The position numbers and the translations under genes were made by a program. Positions 1 to 9,559 of a stretch of 64,000 nt of DNA are shown one piece after another. The notes below the pieces were generated by a model. That model saw only the letters and a list, made by a program, of their open reading frames with translations, was not told the DNA's origin and searched no databases. Each line of letters opens with the position of its first letter. The stretch's first letter is position 1. Source of the DNA: JBBQUN01 sp963698395 (GTDB lineage: Bacteria; Actinomycetota; Acidimicrobiia; Acidimicrobiales; SZUA-35); contig CAVOQQ010000001.1 in NCBI GenBank assembly GCA_963698395.1, positions 558,001-622,000 of the forward strand, written 5' to 3'.

Positions 1-395
1 AGCAGGACGCAGAAGCTCGTGTAGCGCACCTCGAGATCATCGAACGCTGCGGGGTCGATCCAGAGGAAGCTGGCGAAGCTGAGACCGCCCGTGAGGCCGA
101 AGACGTTCGCCATCAGCGGTGTGCCACCGCGATCGACTCGTCGATGCAGCGACGGAATGTTGTTGGCGATGAGCATCGACACGGAATTGAGCGATGCGAT
201 CGCGAACCAGACGTAGAGCGGTGTGGGGCTCACCGCTCCATGGCCGACGCTCAGGAGCAGGAGAGCGCACACCCACGTGCCGATCGGTGGCAGCCAATCG
301 TTCTGACGGAAGACCAGCTCGGCGAGCTGCGTCTGGACACCAGGAGTGAGATGGCGGGCGGTGGGTTCGCCCTCCGGCCTCCTCGTGGTGCTCAT
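1..395 (-). CDS. N-terminal part of a multi-pass membrane protein, cut by the window edge
   Basis: An open reading frame starts at the ATG at 395 and runs without a stop off the left edge (131 codons visible). The visible protein has a short basic N-terminus (MSTTRRPEGEPTARHL), an amphipathic stretch around residues 20-34, and three likely membrane segments at about 37-52, 58-80 and 95-113. Codon use is high in third-position G/C, which supports real coding. Membrane N-termini of this kind often precede GGDEF/EAL or histidine-kinase modules in actinobacteria, but no catalytic domain lies inside the window, so I do not assign a function. Confidence 0.7.
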   Translation of the reverse strand, partial: MSTTRRPEGEPTARHLTPGVQTQLAELVFRQNDWLPPIGTWVCALLLLSVGHGAVSPTPLYVWFAIASLNSVSMLIANNIPSLHRRVDRGGTPLMANVFGLTGGLSFASFLWIDPAAFDDLEVRYTSFCVL

Positions 396-480
396 GACGA
401 TTTTTCGACATCGACGGCGAATTCTTGAGACGGCACCGGTAGGTCGATCTGCCTCCTGCACGACGAGATCGAGCCCACGA

Positions 481-3400
481 TCAGGCGTTTCGTGCGCCAC
501 AGCGGTTCGATCGGCAGACCGGCGCCGATGCCAGGGGGTTGTCGCCGGTGACCGGCGCACCCGTGCGGCCGTCGCCCAGATCGACCCGTTCGGTCCCGAA
601 GCTGGAGCGGCTCTGGCGGGCACGATCGTTGCCCGGCGCCTCGGTGGTGGGTGTGGTGTTGCTCGGAGCGCCGGTGTCGGGATCGCCCGTACCGGGGTTG
701 CCGGGCGTGGGTGACGTGCCGGTTCCACCGCCGCTGCCGCCGCCCGGTGTTTCGGGGGTCGGGTTGCCGGTCGAGGGATTGCCGGGAGTCGGAGGGGGAG
801 TGGTGTCGCTGCCGGTCCCGCCGCCGGTGCTCCCGGCGTTGGTCGGTGGCGGCGTGTAGGTCTCATTGCCGGCCGCTTGGTAGACGAAGCCGTTCTCGAC
901 CATGAGCACCGTTGTGCCGTTGCGCACCAGCCGAATCGACACCGGACCCGCCTGGCTCGATGCCGGAGCGAGGGCCACCAGGCGTGAGCTCGTCTGGCTC
1001 AGCGACGTTGCCTCGACCGAGCCGAAGAAGACCTGGATCGGATCGGGAAAGTCGCCGGTCAGTGCGACGCTCGTTTGTTCACCCACCCGACCGACGGAGG
1101 GCGAGATCGTCTGGACCGAGTACCGGCCTTGCTCGACTGGCGTGGGTGTCGGGCCCGGGGTCGTGGGCTGGTTGCCGCTGCCGCCATTGGTCGGCGGTGT
1201 CGTCGGTGTTGGACTTGGGTTGCCGTTGCCGCTGCTGGAGTCGCTGTCGCTGTCGCTGTTGCCGCTGCCGCTGTCGGGAGTGGGGGCGCCGGGATCGGGC
1301 GTCGTGGTGTTGCCACCCGTGCCACCGCCGTCGTCGGAACCAGTGCCGCTCCCGCCTCCCGGCGTGGTCGGTGCTGTTGGGGTGGAGGTGCCGGGATCGT
1401 TCGTTCCTGGATCGCCGGGCATCGCGGGGTCGTCACGGCCGGGGCGTCCGCTGCCGGGATTGCCAGTCTCGGGATTGCCAGTGTCGGGATTGCCGGTGTC
1501 GGGATTGCCAGTGTCGGGATCGCCTGCGCCGGGATCGCCCGGTGCTGGTGGGTCGGTGCCGCCCGCTTCGTCGGTTGCGGCCTCTCGCACCGAGAACGAC
1601 ACGGCGAACGGGCTCCCCAAGCGGGTGGTGGGATCGGCGGTCGGCACGGCTTCGAACAGCAATCCGTAGTCGCCGGCGGGCAACGTCGTGGCGATCGTGA
1701 CCTGCGAGGTCCCCGTGACACCGAGATCGAGGAAGCCGCTCTCGCCGGTGGTGGTCGGGCGACCGGTCACCTCGACGGGATGGTCGACGAGGGCATAGAC
1801 GTCACCGGCTTCGCTCGAGAGCAGCGCCATCTCCCACCGAAACGCCTCGTCGAACTCATCGTCGGGCACGGCGAACCGCACGCTCGTCCCCAGCGGGGTC
1901 GTCGTCGTCAGGTTGCCGAGGCCGGTCATCGTCACCGCGAGTTCGGTGATCGGCGTGTCGTCGGGGAGCGGGCCGCCGAGCGCCTCGCCCGCGTTGACTC
2001 GGGCGCCGTTGGCCCCGTAGCCGTCGAGCGAGGGGATGATGTCGCTCGTCGCCTGCAGCGCAGCGATCACCTCTGGTGGCGTCAGCGACGGATCATCGGA
2101 CAGCAGGAGGGCGGCGGAGCCGGCCACCACGGGGGTTGCCATGCTCGTGCCGCTCATGAAGAGGTAGTCGGCGCCGGGAACGGTCGAGAGCAGGAGATCG
2201 CCGGGAGCGTAGAGGTCGAGCGCAGAGCCGTGATTCGAGAACGAGGCCCTGCTGTCGTCGGTCGTCGTCGCGCCGACGGTCATCATGTTCGCCTTGTCGT
2301 AGGAGGCGGGCCACACCTTGGCGAGATCGAGGTCGGTGTTGTCGTTGCCGGCGGCCACCACCACGAGGACACCCTTGGTTGCGGCGTAGTCGATGGCGGC
2401 GCCGATCGACGGTGACGCCGCGCCACCGGGCTTGGTACCGAGCGACATGTTGATCACGTCGGCGCCGTTGTTCGCGGCGTACCGCACCGCCTCGGCGATG
2501 GCGGCTTCGGCCAGCGAGCCGTTGGTCGCCGACACGTTGAGGTCCATGAGCTCGGCATCGGGTGCAACGCCCGCAACGCCGACGTTGTTGCGGGCCGCAG
2601 CGACGGTCCCGGCAACGTGCGTTCCGTGATTGGGGGCTCCCGCGTTGTAGCCCGTGCCATCGCGGTAGACGAAGTCGAATCCGTGGCAATCGTCGACGTA
2701 GCCGTTGGTGTCGTCATCGATGCCGTTGTCGCAGATCTCGCCCGGGTTGGTCCACTTGCTGGGGGCCAGGTCGGGGTGGGAGAAGTCGACGCCGGTGTCG
2801 ACGATCGCCACCACCACACCGGTGCCGGTCGCATGCTCGATCGCCACCGTGCCGTCGATGTCGGCGTCGAGCGCCACGTTCAGGTTGCCGCTGACGTGTT
2901 GCATCGAGGCGCCGTCGTTCTCGATGTACCACTCGTATCGCTCATACGGCTCGCCGAAGATCGTGAGGAAGGTCTGCTCGACCACCTCCACCGACAGCCC
3001 ATCCAGTGCAGCCGGATCGCTCAGTGCGACCGAGTACGAGCCATCGCCGATCGCGTTGACGGATTCGACGCCGGGAAGGCTTGCCAACTGTTCGGCCATC
3101 GTCGCCTCGGCCGGAAGATCGGCGAGTGCTTCCAGCTGGCGCCGGCCCGGCGACGGATCGAGAGGCTCCGTCTCGGTTGGAGTGCGTTCGCTCGGCACGG
3201 CTTCGTCGCCGTCCGCAGCCGGATCGGTTGGCGGCGTGAGTACGTCGTCGAGCGGCACGATGGTGCCATCGGGATAGCGGACCGCGATGCCGGTGGTCGT
3301 GACGACCAGGGTCGATCCAGCGGGCGCGTTGCGGAGACCTTCGAGCTCACTCAGATCGCCGATCGACCGGTCATCGTCCGATGACGGTGCCGGCGACTGG

Positions 3401-3813
3401 GGCGACCCGGTCGACGTCGGACGGGAGGTGATGGAACCGGACGGCTGCTCAGGTTTTGGGGTGTCGAGGGGAGTGGCCGTCTGGATGAGATGCTCGGTGG
3501 TCGGAGTGACGATGACTCGGGTGAGACCGTCGTCGGGACGGATCGGCTCGCCGTTCGCGTAGGGAGTGATGCCGAAGGCCGGAAGCTCGGGCACCTCGGT
3601 GACGGGTTGGGTGTTGCCGAGATCGAATCCGGGCACCACGCCGGTCAAGAGCGCACCTGCGGTCACGACCGACAGTCCGGAAGCGGCCAGGCCCCGGCCA
3701 CCGAGGTCGAAGCCCGTGAGTCGGGCGAATCGTGACGGTGGGGGCGCTTGCTCCGTGACGGAGGTGTCGGGCTTGGTCTTCTTCACAGGGCTTCCTTGCC
3801 GTGGGTGATCCAT
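481..3813 (-). CDS. Secreted subtilisin-like (S8) serine protease with TIG domain and repetitive Pro/Gly/Thr linkers
   Basis: A 1110-residue protein. The S8 triad is visible: Asp339 in VAIVDTGVDFSHPDL, His396 in NHGTHVAGTVAA and Ser557 in MSGTSMATPVVAG, with oxyanion Asn490 in VVAAGN. A hydrophobic segment at about residues 42-62 follows a basic N-terminus and is a likely signal or anchor. Residues 100-330 form a pro-region that includes PDGTIVPLDD. After the protease core come an uncharacterised beta-rich region (about 620-740), low-complexity linkers with TGNPD-type repeats, an IPT/TIG-like domain near residues 915-990 (ISPSVGRVGEQTSVALTGDF), more Pro/Gly/Thr linker and a basic Cys-containing tail. 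The ATG at 3813 is the longest start; a GTG ten codons in is an alternative. Inferred role: extracellular or surface proteolysis. Substrate is unknown. Confidence 0.93.
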   Translation of the reverse strand: MDHPRQGSPVKKTKPDTSVTEQAPPPSRFARLTGFDLGGRGLAASGLSVVTAGALLTGVVPGFDLGNTQPVTEVPELPAFGITPYANGEPIRPDDGLTRVIVTPTTEHLIQTATPLDTPKPEQPSGSITSRPTSTGSPQSPAPSSDDDRSIGDLSELEGLRNAPAGSTLVVTTTGIAVRYPDGTIVPLDDVLTPPTDPAADGDEAVPSERTPTETEPLDPSPGRRQLEALADLPAEATMAEQLASLPGVESVNAIGDGSYSVALSDPAALDGLSVEVVEQTFLTIFGEPYERYEWYIENDGASMQHVSGNLNVALDADIDGTVAIEHATGTGVVVAIVDTGVDFSHPDLAPSKWTNPGEICDNGIDDDTNGYVDDCHGFDFVYRDGTGYNAGAPNHGTHVAGTVAAARNNVGVAGVAPDAELMDLNVSATNGSLAEAAIAEAVRYAANNGADVINMSLGTKPGGAASPSIGAAIDYAATKGVLVVVAAGNDNTDLDLAKVWPASYDKANMMTVGATTTDDSRASFSNHGSALDLYAPGDLLLSTVPGADYLFMSGTSMATPVVAGSAALLLSDDPSLTPPEVIAALQATSDIIPSLDGYGANGARVNAGEALGGPLPDDTPITELAVTMTGLGNLTTTTPLGTSVRFAVPDDEFDEAFRWEMALLSSEAGDVYALVDHPVEVTGRPTTTGESGFLDLGVTGTSQVTIATTLPAGDYGLLFEAVPTADPTTRLGSPFAVSFSVREAATDEAGGTDPPAPGDPGAGDPDTGNPDTGNPDTGNPETGNPGSGRPGRDDPAMPGDPGTNDPGTSTPTAPTTPGGGSGTGSDDGGGTGGNTTTPDPGAPTPDSGSGNSDSDSDSSSGNGNPSPTPTTPPTNGGSGNQPTTPGPTPTPVEQGRYSVQTISPSVGRVGEQTSVALTGDFPDPIQVFFGSVEATSLSQTSSRLVALAPASSQAGPVSIRLVRNGTTVLMVENGFVYQAAGNETYTPPPTNAGSTGGGTGSDTTPPPTPGNPSTGNPTPETPGGGSGGGTGTSPTPGNPGTGDPDTGAPSNTTPTTEAPGNDRARQSRSSFGTERVDLGDGRTGAPVTGDNPLASAPVCRSNRCGARNA
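1435..1565 (-). repeat. 15-bp tandem repeats inside the subtilase linker (G-N-P-D/E-T units)
   Basis: The sequence repeats a unit close to gtcgggattgccagt about five times. On the coding (minus) strand each unit reads Gly-Asn-Pro-Asp-Thr or a variant. The unit length is a multiple of three, so copy-number change would lengthen or shorten the linker without shifting frame. Confidence 0.85.
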
Positions 3814-4016
3814 GCGACACAGGTCGCGGACGCAGCCTCGGAAGGAGCACGGTGGGTGTGAGCACGGACGACCCGAACGAGCCGCATGGCCCAGTGGGCC
3901 GGGCCGTTCGGCCTACTGGTCGGGGTCGGTGGCCGCTGAACAGCACACGAGCGGCCCTGCGGTCTCTGGTGTCATCGGTCTACCGGCCAGGGGACCTTGA
4001 GCGAATCGTTCGGCGC

Positions 4017-4520
4017 TCAGGCCCAGTCTTCGTCGTAGACGACCTCGAACCGCTCGAAGACGACGCTGATGTCGGGATGGAAGTCGAGCCCCAGCGCTCG
4101 ATAGGTCCGTTCGAAGAACCGGGTGTGTGCCTCGAGCCAGTAGTCACGCGACTTGTCGCCTTCACCTTCGTCGAAGGCGAACTCGTCGTCGACCGAGGAC
4201 AGCGGGCCCACTTCGACTTCGATCGTGCGGATCACGGCGACCGGCTTTCCCGCTCCGTCACAGGCAATCCACTCGTCGTCGACCTCGGGCATCGGGGCCT
4301 GCTCGACCTCGTATTCGGCGACCGCACTCGCCGTTGCTCGTTTGTTTCCGCTGAGCACGAGCTCGAGCAGTTCGTCGGCCATCTCGACCGTGTCACCAAA
4401 GCTGCCGACGTCGTCGAATGGGGTGTCCTCTGGCTGGCCGGTGGCGGTCAGGTAGCGATCCCAGAATGCATCGACCTCATCAGGATCGGGTTCGGGAAGC
4501 AGCGGACGGTTCGCACTCAT
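4017..4520 (-). CDS. ASCH-domain protein
   Basis: About 167 residues. The ASCH fold (PUA-like, predicted RNA or nucleotide binding) is suggested by the GNKRATASAVAEYEVE segment, the following DEWIACDGAGKPVAVIRT strand pair, and the C-terminal DYWLEAHTRFFERTY helix. The ATG at 4520 (MSANRPLL) gives a normal ASCH N-terminus; a longer start at 4547 is possible. A TAGCGT hexamer ends 7 nt before this ATG, a leaderless-type arrangement. It is monocistronic by context. No catalytic claim can be made; the biochemical role of most ASCH proteins is unsettled. Confidence 0.85.
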   Translation of the reverse strand: MSANRPLLPEPDPDEVDAFWDRYLTATGQPEDTPFDDVGSFGDTVEMADELLELVLSGNKRATASAVAEYEVEQAPMPEVDDEWIACDGAGKPVAVIRTIEVEVGPLSSVDDEFAFDEGEGDKSRDYWLEAHTRFFERTYRALGLDFHPDISVVFERFEVVYDEDWA

Positions 4521-4547
4521 GAGAAGGACGCTACCGGCGTCAAGCAA

Positions 4548-5047
4548 GCGCCTGCTGTGGACACCGGCGCAGCGTTGCCGTCATCAGCCGGCTGCCGATG
4601 CGCTGAACCAGCTCGCCGTCGATGCGGATCCACCACGGCGCCCATTTCCGGCACGGTCGCCCGCATCGGACCCGGTTCGCTCACCCGGCCGGAATCGCCG
4701 GCGCGAGTGGCCTCGTGCCGGCGGTCGAATGGCCGGCAGCGAGAATCGAGCGAACCGCGAGGAGTCTTCGCGACTCGATCGTCCGGCGAGCGTTGAGTAG
4801 GATAACGTCCTCTTTTCGCGTCAAGTCTCCTGAACGGGAACCAGTTGACGATGGTGGTGTGTAGCCACGACCTCATGCCAAGCGAGCGTCTCGTGATCGA
4901 AGACGTCGAAGCACATCCCGCCGTCGATCTCGCGGCGTCGTTCGCCGATTCCTTTCTGCGACCAGTCATCAACGGGCGATGGACGTACTCGATCAGCCGC
5001 AGCACCCCACGAAGCCCGACCAACCCCCGCCCTGCCTGGAGAACCCA
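4548..5047. other. Intergenic stretch without a convincing gene
   Basis: About 500 bases lie between the ASCH gene and the coiled-coil gene. Short open frames exist on both strands near 4820-5000 (on minus, one ends ETLAWHEVVATHHHRQLVPVQET; on plus, one begins MPSERLVIEDVEAHPAV), both with fairly high third-position GC. They overlap and neither has a recognisable domain, so I cannot choose between them. A clear GGAGA Shine-Dalgarno sequence at 5038-5042 belongs to the downstream gene. Confidence 0.5.
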
Positions 5048-5977
5048 ATGACCACAACCGACTCGCCCGACATCGGTGCCGGTCCCGACGAGCCCGACAC
5101 CGAGCCGGCAGAGACGAGCCAGAGCCAGGCAAGCGAGGAACAGACGGCGAGCAACGACACGGAAACGACCGACGACGCACCGGCGACCACGCCAACCGCA
5201 CCGGCGACCACGCCAACCGCACCGAGTGACGTGGCCGAACAGCCCCGACCATGGCGGAAGCGTCTGTTCCGGGCCGTGATCTTGGTCGTCATGGCGGCGG
5301 TGGCGGTGGCCGCTGCGGTCTTGGCATGGCCGGTCCTCAACGATCGAGTACTGCAGCCGGTCGCGGTCAATACCGAAGACACTGCAGCAGTACAGGCCGA
5401 ACTCGATGTTGCCTTGGAGCGCCTCGCGGGCCTCGAGGACGAGGTCGCCACACTCGAGGGCGAGGTCGCGGCGATCGACGGCGATCTTGGTTCGCTGTCG
5501 GGCCAGATCGACACGTTGACCGGTCGGATCGACGACGTGGATACCCAACTCGACGACCTTGCCGATCTCCCGGCCACCATCGAGGCGGCGGACGCTGAGC
5601 TTGGGGATCGGCTCTTGGAAGTGAAGGCCATGGAGCTCCTGTCGAGAGCGCGCCTCTTCCTCTATCAGGCCAACTATGGCCTCGCCGCCGAAGACGTGGC
5701 GTCTGCACGCGCCGTCCTCGCTGATCTCTCGGGAACCGATCCGGCGCGTACCCTCGCAGTCGAACGCCTCGGCGTCGTCCTCAGCGCGTTGCCCGATCGT
5801 CCGGTTGCTGCATCTGCCGATCTCGACATCGCATGGCAGGCACTCCTGGGTGAGGTCCCTGCCCTTCTGCCGCTCGGTTCCACTTCACCCGCTGCCGGCA
5901 ACCCGACGACGGTCCCCGGGGTGACGACCATCCCCGGAGCAACCACCGTGCCGGAAACGTCGACCACCCAGCCGTAG
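5048..5977 (+). CDS. Single-pass membrane protein with an extracytoplasmic coiled coil
   Basis: 309 residues. The start is the ATG at 5048, 5 nt after GGAGA; a longer frame to 4979 lacks support. Layout: acidic Thr/Ala/Pro-rich cytoplasmic N-terminus (about 1-65) with a duplicated APATTPT unit, a basic patch (PWRKRLFR), one membrane helix (VILVVMAAVAVAAAVLAWPV, about residues 75-95), a long heptad-rich coiled coil (LERLAGLEDEVATLEGEV and onward to the DDLADLP region), then a helical domain and a Thr/Pro-rich tail. No enzyme motif is visible. The shape resembles envelope tethers or transport accessory proteins. Function unknown. Confidence 0.85.
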   Translation: MTTTDSPDIGAGPDEPDTEPAETSQSQASEEQTASNDTETTDDAPATTPTAPATTPTAPSDVAEQPRPWRKRLFRAVILVVMAAVAVAAAVLAWPVLNDRVLQPVAVNTEDTAAVQAELDVALERLAGLEDEVATLEGEVAAIDGDLGSLSGQIDTLTGRIDDVDTQLDDLADLPATIEAADAELGDRLLEVKAMELLSRARLFLYQANYGLAAEDVASARAVLADLSGTDPARTLAVERLGVVLSALPDRPVAASADLDIAWQALLGEVPALLPLGSTSPAAGNPTTVPGVTTIPGATTVPETSTTQP

Positions 5978-6104
5978 CGCCCGCCGGCGCCGAGCGCCGT
6001 CCATCGACCCCACCCGATCTGGTCGTCATCGCATCCACGACGCATCCTGTGACACTGGATCCCGCTCGACTCACGATCAAGCCGGCGCTCGACGCCGATG
6101 CCTA

Positions 6105-6557
6105 TCAGTCACCGATCGTTTGGGTGCCGAAGTGGGCCGAGATCGATACCGAGCCGCCCATCCAATCGATGTCGACACGATCCGCATAGTGCTGGGCGAG
6201 CGCCAAACCGCGGCCGCTTTGGGCGTTCGGATCGGGCATCTTGCGTAGCTCGACGGACTGTTCGAATGGATTGGGGTTCTCGACCCTGACCACCAACGTC
6301 TTCGAGTCGGCAAGAAAGCTGTACGCAACGAGGTCTGAAGGCCGACACGCCTCGATGGCGTTCGCCAAGAGTTCCATGAACACCAGCACCATCTCATCCT
6401 CGCGAGTCGTCGACACGCCGAGAAGCGTCGACAGCCAGTGACGCAACGCGTCACGGCCGGGTCTGAGCTGATGCATGTTGGCCGGCACCACGAAACGAGG
6501 GCTGGATCCCGCAACGGCTCCGTCCTCGCGGGATCCGTTGTTCGTCATCTCGGCCAT
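6105..6557 (-). CDS. Anti-sigma-factor-type serine/threonine kinase (RsbW-like HATPase)
   Basis: 150 residues or fewer, depending on start (ATG at 6557 or 6547). The small GHKL ATPase fold is shown by an N-box, ELLANAIEA, a middle strand pair (TLVVRVENPNPF) and a G-box, NAQSGRGLALAQHYAD. Family members bind ATP and either sequester a sigma factor or phosphorylate an anti-sigma antagonist. No partner sigma factor or antagonist is adjacent, so the target is unknown. It lies divergent from amtB across about 200 bp. Confidence 0.85.
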   Translation of the reverse strand: MAEMTNNGSREDGAVAGSSPRFVVPANMHQLRPGRDALRHWLSTLLGVSTTREDEMVLVFMELLANAIEACRPSDLVAYSFLADSKTLVVRVENPNPFEQSVELRKMPDPNAQSGRGLALAQHYADRVDIDWMGGSVSISAHFGTQTIGD

Positions 6558-6626
6558 GTCATTACGACGAGCGGGGTCGTGAGGAGTCGCGGAAACCTCG
6601 GAAATCTTGCGGGGAGCCTTGGCCAG

Positions 6627-6664
6627 TTAACACGGAAGAAACACTCCGGTGACATGACCGACCC
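6627..6664 (+). promoter_or_regulatory. GlnR-like operator upstream of amtB
   Basis: Four pentamers are spaced exactly 11 bp apart: TTAAC (6627), GAAAC (6638), GTGAC (6649) and a weaker GACCC (6660), each separated by 6 nt. This matches the a-b-a-b layout of actinobacterial GlnR sites (gTnAC-n6-GaAAC repeated), with the last site degenerate. It lies about 90-130 bp upstream of the amtB start, a gene that is a standard GlnR target in actinomycetes. Assignment is by pattern only; no glnR is in the window. Confidence 0.6.
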
Positions 6665-6754
6665 TTGCTGTTGTGATGCTGACGGCTGCGTTTCTTCGGA
6701 CTTTCGAACCGATCAGCGCGTGCCCTGGTTCCCGATCGCAAAGGCTCAGTCTCG

Positions 6755-7969
6755 ATGGATTCCGGTAACACTGCGTGGATTCTCATGTCGGCGGCGCTCG
6801 TCGTCTTCATGGTCCCCGGTCTCGCGCTCTTCTACGGCGGCATGGCCCGCTCGAAGAACATGCTCAACATGCTCATGATGAACATGGTCTGCCTCGGCAT
6901 CGTGCCGATCGTGTGGTTCGTCGCCGGCTACAGCCTTTCGTCGACCGGCACCAACAGCGTGCTCGGGGGCTTCGACCATCTCTTCCTCGAGGGCATCTCG
7001 ATCACCAACGAAGACGGCGGCGCCCAACTGCGCGACGTCTTCTTCGCGCTGACCTTCGCCTCCATCACCCCGGCCCTCATCTCGGGTGCCGTCGCCGACC
7101 GGATGAAGTTCTCGGCTTGGGTCACGTTCGTGCCGATCTGGCTGATGATCGTCTTCGTCCCCGCCTGGGCGTGGGTCTTCCGTCCTGACGTCGGCTGGCT
7201 CACCGTGCGAGGCAGCCTCGACTTCGCCGGCGGCACCGTCGTCCACGTGGCCGCTGGTTCGGCATCGCTGGCCCTTGCCATCGTGCTCGGTCAGCGGCGC
7301 GGTTGGCGGCAGGAGCCGATGCTCCCGCACAACCTTCCTTTCACCATGCTCGGTGCCGGCATCTTGTGGTTCGGCTGGTTCGGCTTCAACGCCGGTTCGG
7401 CCTTCGCCGCCGACGGCGTGGCGATCCAGGCGTTCGCCAACACCTTCATCGCCGGTGCCGCAGCCATGCTGTCATGGCTGATCGTCGAGCGACTCGTCGA
7501 CGGACACGCCACCTCCCTCGGTGCGGCCTCCGGCATCGTCGCCGGTCTCGTCGGTATCACCCCCGGTGCCGGTTTCATGGGCGTCGCCGGTGCCATGTCG
7601 GTCGGGCTCGTCGCCGGTGCGCTGTGCGCCTTGGCCGTTCGGCTCAAGTTCCGCTTCGGTTTCGATGATGCGCTCGACGTCGTCGGTGTCCACTTCGTCG
7701 GTGGCCTCGTCGGCGGCATCCTGATCGGCGTGTTCGCAAGTCCGTCGGCATTGGGTGGCGAGTTCGAAGGCGGTCTCATCGAGGGCGACGGGCCGGGTCT
7801 TCTGATCGAGCAGATCTTCGCCAATGTGGTCGTCGCCGTGTTCGCCTTCGTCGTGACCTTCGCTCTGGCCAAGATCCTCGATCTGACCATCGGGCTGCGA
7901 GTCTCGCCGGAAGAGGAGCGCGAAGGCCTCGACTCGACCCAGCACGCCGAGACGGCCTACAACAACTGA
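6755..7969 (+). CDS. amtB: Ammonium transporter
   Basis: 404 residues, the usual Amt length, with eleven predicted membrane helices. The N-terminal FYGGMARSKNMLN segment and the two pore histidines are present: His164 in GGTVVHVAAGSA and His313 in LDVVGVHFVGGLVGG. It moves ammonium across the cytoplasmic membrane. The short C-terminal tail (LRVSPEEEREGLD) is the part that contacts PII proteins in the family, but no glnK/glnB follows. The GlnR-like site upstream suggests induction under nitrogen limitation. Confidence 0.97.
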   Translation: MDSGNTAWILMSAALVVFMVPGLALFYGGMARSKNMLNMLMMNMVCLGIVPIVWFVAGYSLSSTGTNSVLGGFDHLFLEGISITNEDGGAQLRDVFFALTFASITPALISGAVADRMKFSAWVTFVPIWLMIVFVPAWAWVFRPDVGWLTVRGSLDFAGGTVVHVAAGSASLALAIVLGQRRGWRQEPMLPHNLPFTMLGAGILWFGWFGFNAGSAFAADGVAIQAFANTFIAGAAAMLSWLIVERLVDGHATSLGAASGIVAGLVGITPGAGFMGVAGAMSVGLVAGALCALAVRLKFRFGFDDALDVVGVHFVGGLVGGILIGVFASPSALGGEFEGGLIEGDGPGLLIEQIFANVVVAVFAFVVTFALAKILDLTIGLRVSPEEEREGLDSTQHAETAYNN

Positions 7970-8026
7970 TCCGTCGTCATGGACGAGGAGTGTTCGGGTT
8001 CGGCAAAAGCCACGCATACTTGGACC

Positions 8027-9527
8027 ATGCCAGCACTCACCTCGCTCGAGGCCGGACAGATCATCGTCTACGGCGGATCGCACTACACCACCGTCAGTCC
8101 GAAGCTGGCGGCATCGTTCGTGGCCGGCGACCGGCTGATCGTCGTGAACGACACCGGCGACCTTCTCCACGTGCCGCGGCGCGAGGTCGAGATCGCAACC
8201 GAGGCCGTTGGGCGAGCGGTCGCTGCCTTCGGCGCACTCGGCGGCGTGTCCGATCAGGCGATCACCGACTTCTTCGAAGGATTCGCCCTCCGGCTCGAAG
8301 ACGACACATCGTTCGCTCCGATCGCGGCCGCCAATGCCGGCGACGTCGAGGCAGCTACGCGCGAGAGGTCGTACCACCACCCGCCTGGAGCTCACGCCGA
8401 CGATGCGGGCCGACATGATCGATGGTCTTCGCAGCTGGCGAGACGCCGACCCGAGCCGTGATGCCCTGATCGACACCATCACCCATGATGGCTGGACCGT
8501 CGAACAGCGCCGAGCCGGTCTCGGTGTCATCGGTTTCGTGTTCGAGGGGCGCCCCAACGTCTTCGCCGATGCGTGCGGTGTGCTGCGGACCGGCAACACC
8601 GTGGTGTTCCGGATCGGTTCCGATGCGCTCGGAACCGCCAACGCCATCGTCGATCACGCGCTCGACCCCGCACTCGTTGCGGCCGGCTTGCCACCAGGTT
8701 CGGCCTCGTTGGTGAACTCGGCTGCCCACGCCGCCGGACACGCCATGTTCGATGATCCCCGCCTCGCCCTCGCGGTGGCCAGGGGAAGCGGCGCGGCGGT
8801 TGCCCAACTCGGCTCGGTCGCTCGGCAGGCCGGTACCCCGGTGAGTCTGCACGGCACCGGCGGCGCCTGGATCGTTGCCGACTCCCGCGCCGATGCCGAA
8901 CGCCTCCGATCGGTCGTGCGCCACTCGCTCGACCGCAAGGTGTGCAACACCCTCAACACGGTTGCGGTCGTGCGAGCGGATGCTGCTCGATTGGTGCCGG
9001 CCGTCCTCGCCGGACTGGGCGATGCCGCCGCCGATCGGGGCACGAATCCGAAGTTGCACGTCGCCGTGGGGAGCGAGTCCTTCGTCCCGGCGGAGTGGTT
9101 CGACACCTCGGTCGCCATCAACCGAGCCGAGGGTGACATCGAGGAAGCCAAGGCCGAGATGATCGCTGCCGATCGACTCGGGCACGAATGGGAGTGGGAG
9201 GGCTCGCCGGAGATCACGCTCGTCGTCGTCGATGGCACCGCTCAGGCGGTCGAGCTGTTCAACACCCAGTCGCCTCGATTCGTCGCTTCGCTCGTCTCCG
9301 ATGACGCCGAGGCACAGCGGTCATTCTGGAATGCCATCGACGCCCCTTTCGTCGGCGACGGCTTCACTCGCTGGGTCGACGGTCAGTACGCACTCGACAA
9401 GCCCGAGCTCGGTCTCTCCAACTGGGACGTCGGGCGACTCTTCTCTCGCAGCGGTGTGTTGTCGGGTGACAGTGTTTTCACGGTGCGATGCCGAGTCACC
9501 CAGGTCGACGCCACTCTCCATCGCTGA
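8027..9527 (+). CDS. Divergent glutamate-5-semialdehyde dehydrogenase (ProA-like), frameshifted near 8357
   Basis: Residues before about 8357 lie in one frame and the rest in the next: removing one base in gcagctacgcg joins ...AAANAGDVEAA to RARGRTTTRLELTPTMRAD, the normal ProA junction. The repaired protein is about 499 residues. ProA landmarks: GLGVIGFVFEGRPNVFADA, the G-rich GSDALGTANAIVD region, and DRKVCNTLNTVAV with the catalytic Cys. Unusual points are about 60 extra N-terminal residues (GQIIVYGGSHYTTVSPKLAA...) and the absence of proB next door. The family reduces gamma-glutamyl phosphate in proline synthesis; sequence divergence leaves the true substrate open. A CATACT hexamer sits 6 nt before the ATG at 8027. 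Confidence 0.75.
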
Positions 9528-9559
9528 GAGCGACGAGTCGAGCGCGAACGACCCGTCGT

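Noticed and set aside
1435..1565. Regular repeats as a CRISPR array
   Set aside because: The 15-bp units are contiguous, without spacers, and encode GNPDT repeats in the protease.
1075..2415. Long open frame opposite the subtilase gene
   Set aside because: It is arginine/glycine-rich shadow coding from a high-GC gene. The subtilase frame has the catalytic motifs and the expected third-position GC.
4821..5000. Short overlapping open frames on both strands between the ASCH and coiled-coil genes
   Set aside because: No domain, no good RBS and they overlap; composition alone does not support one over the other.
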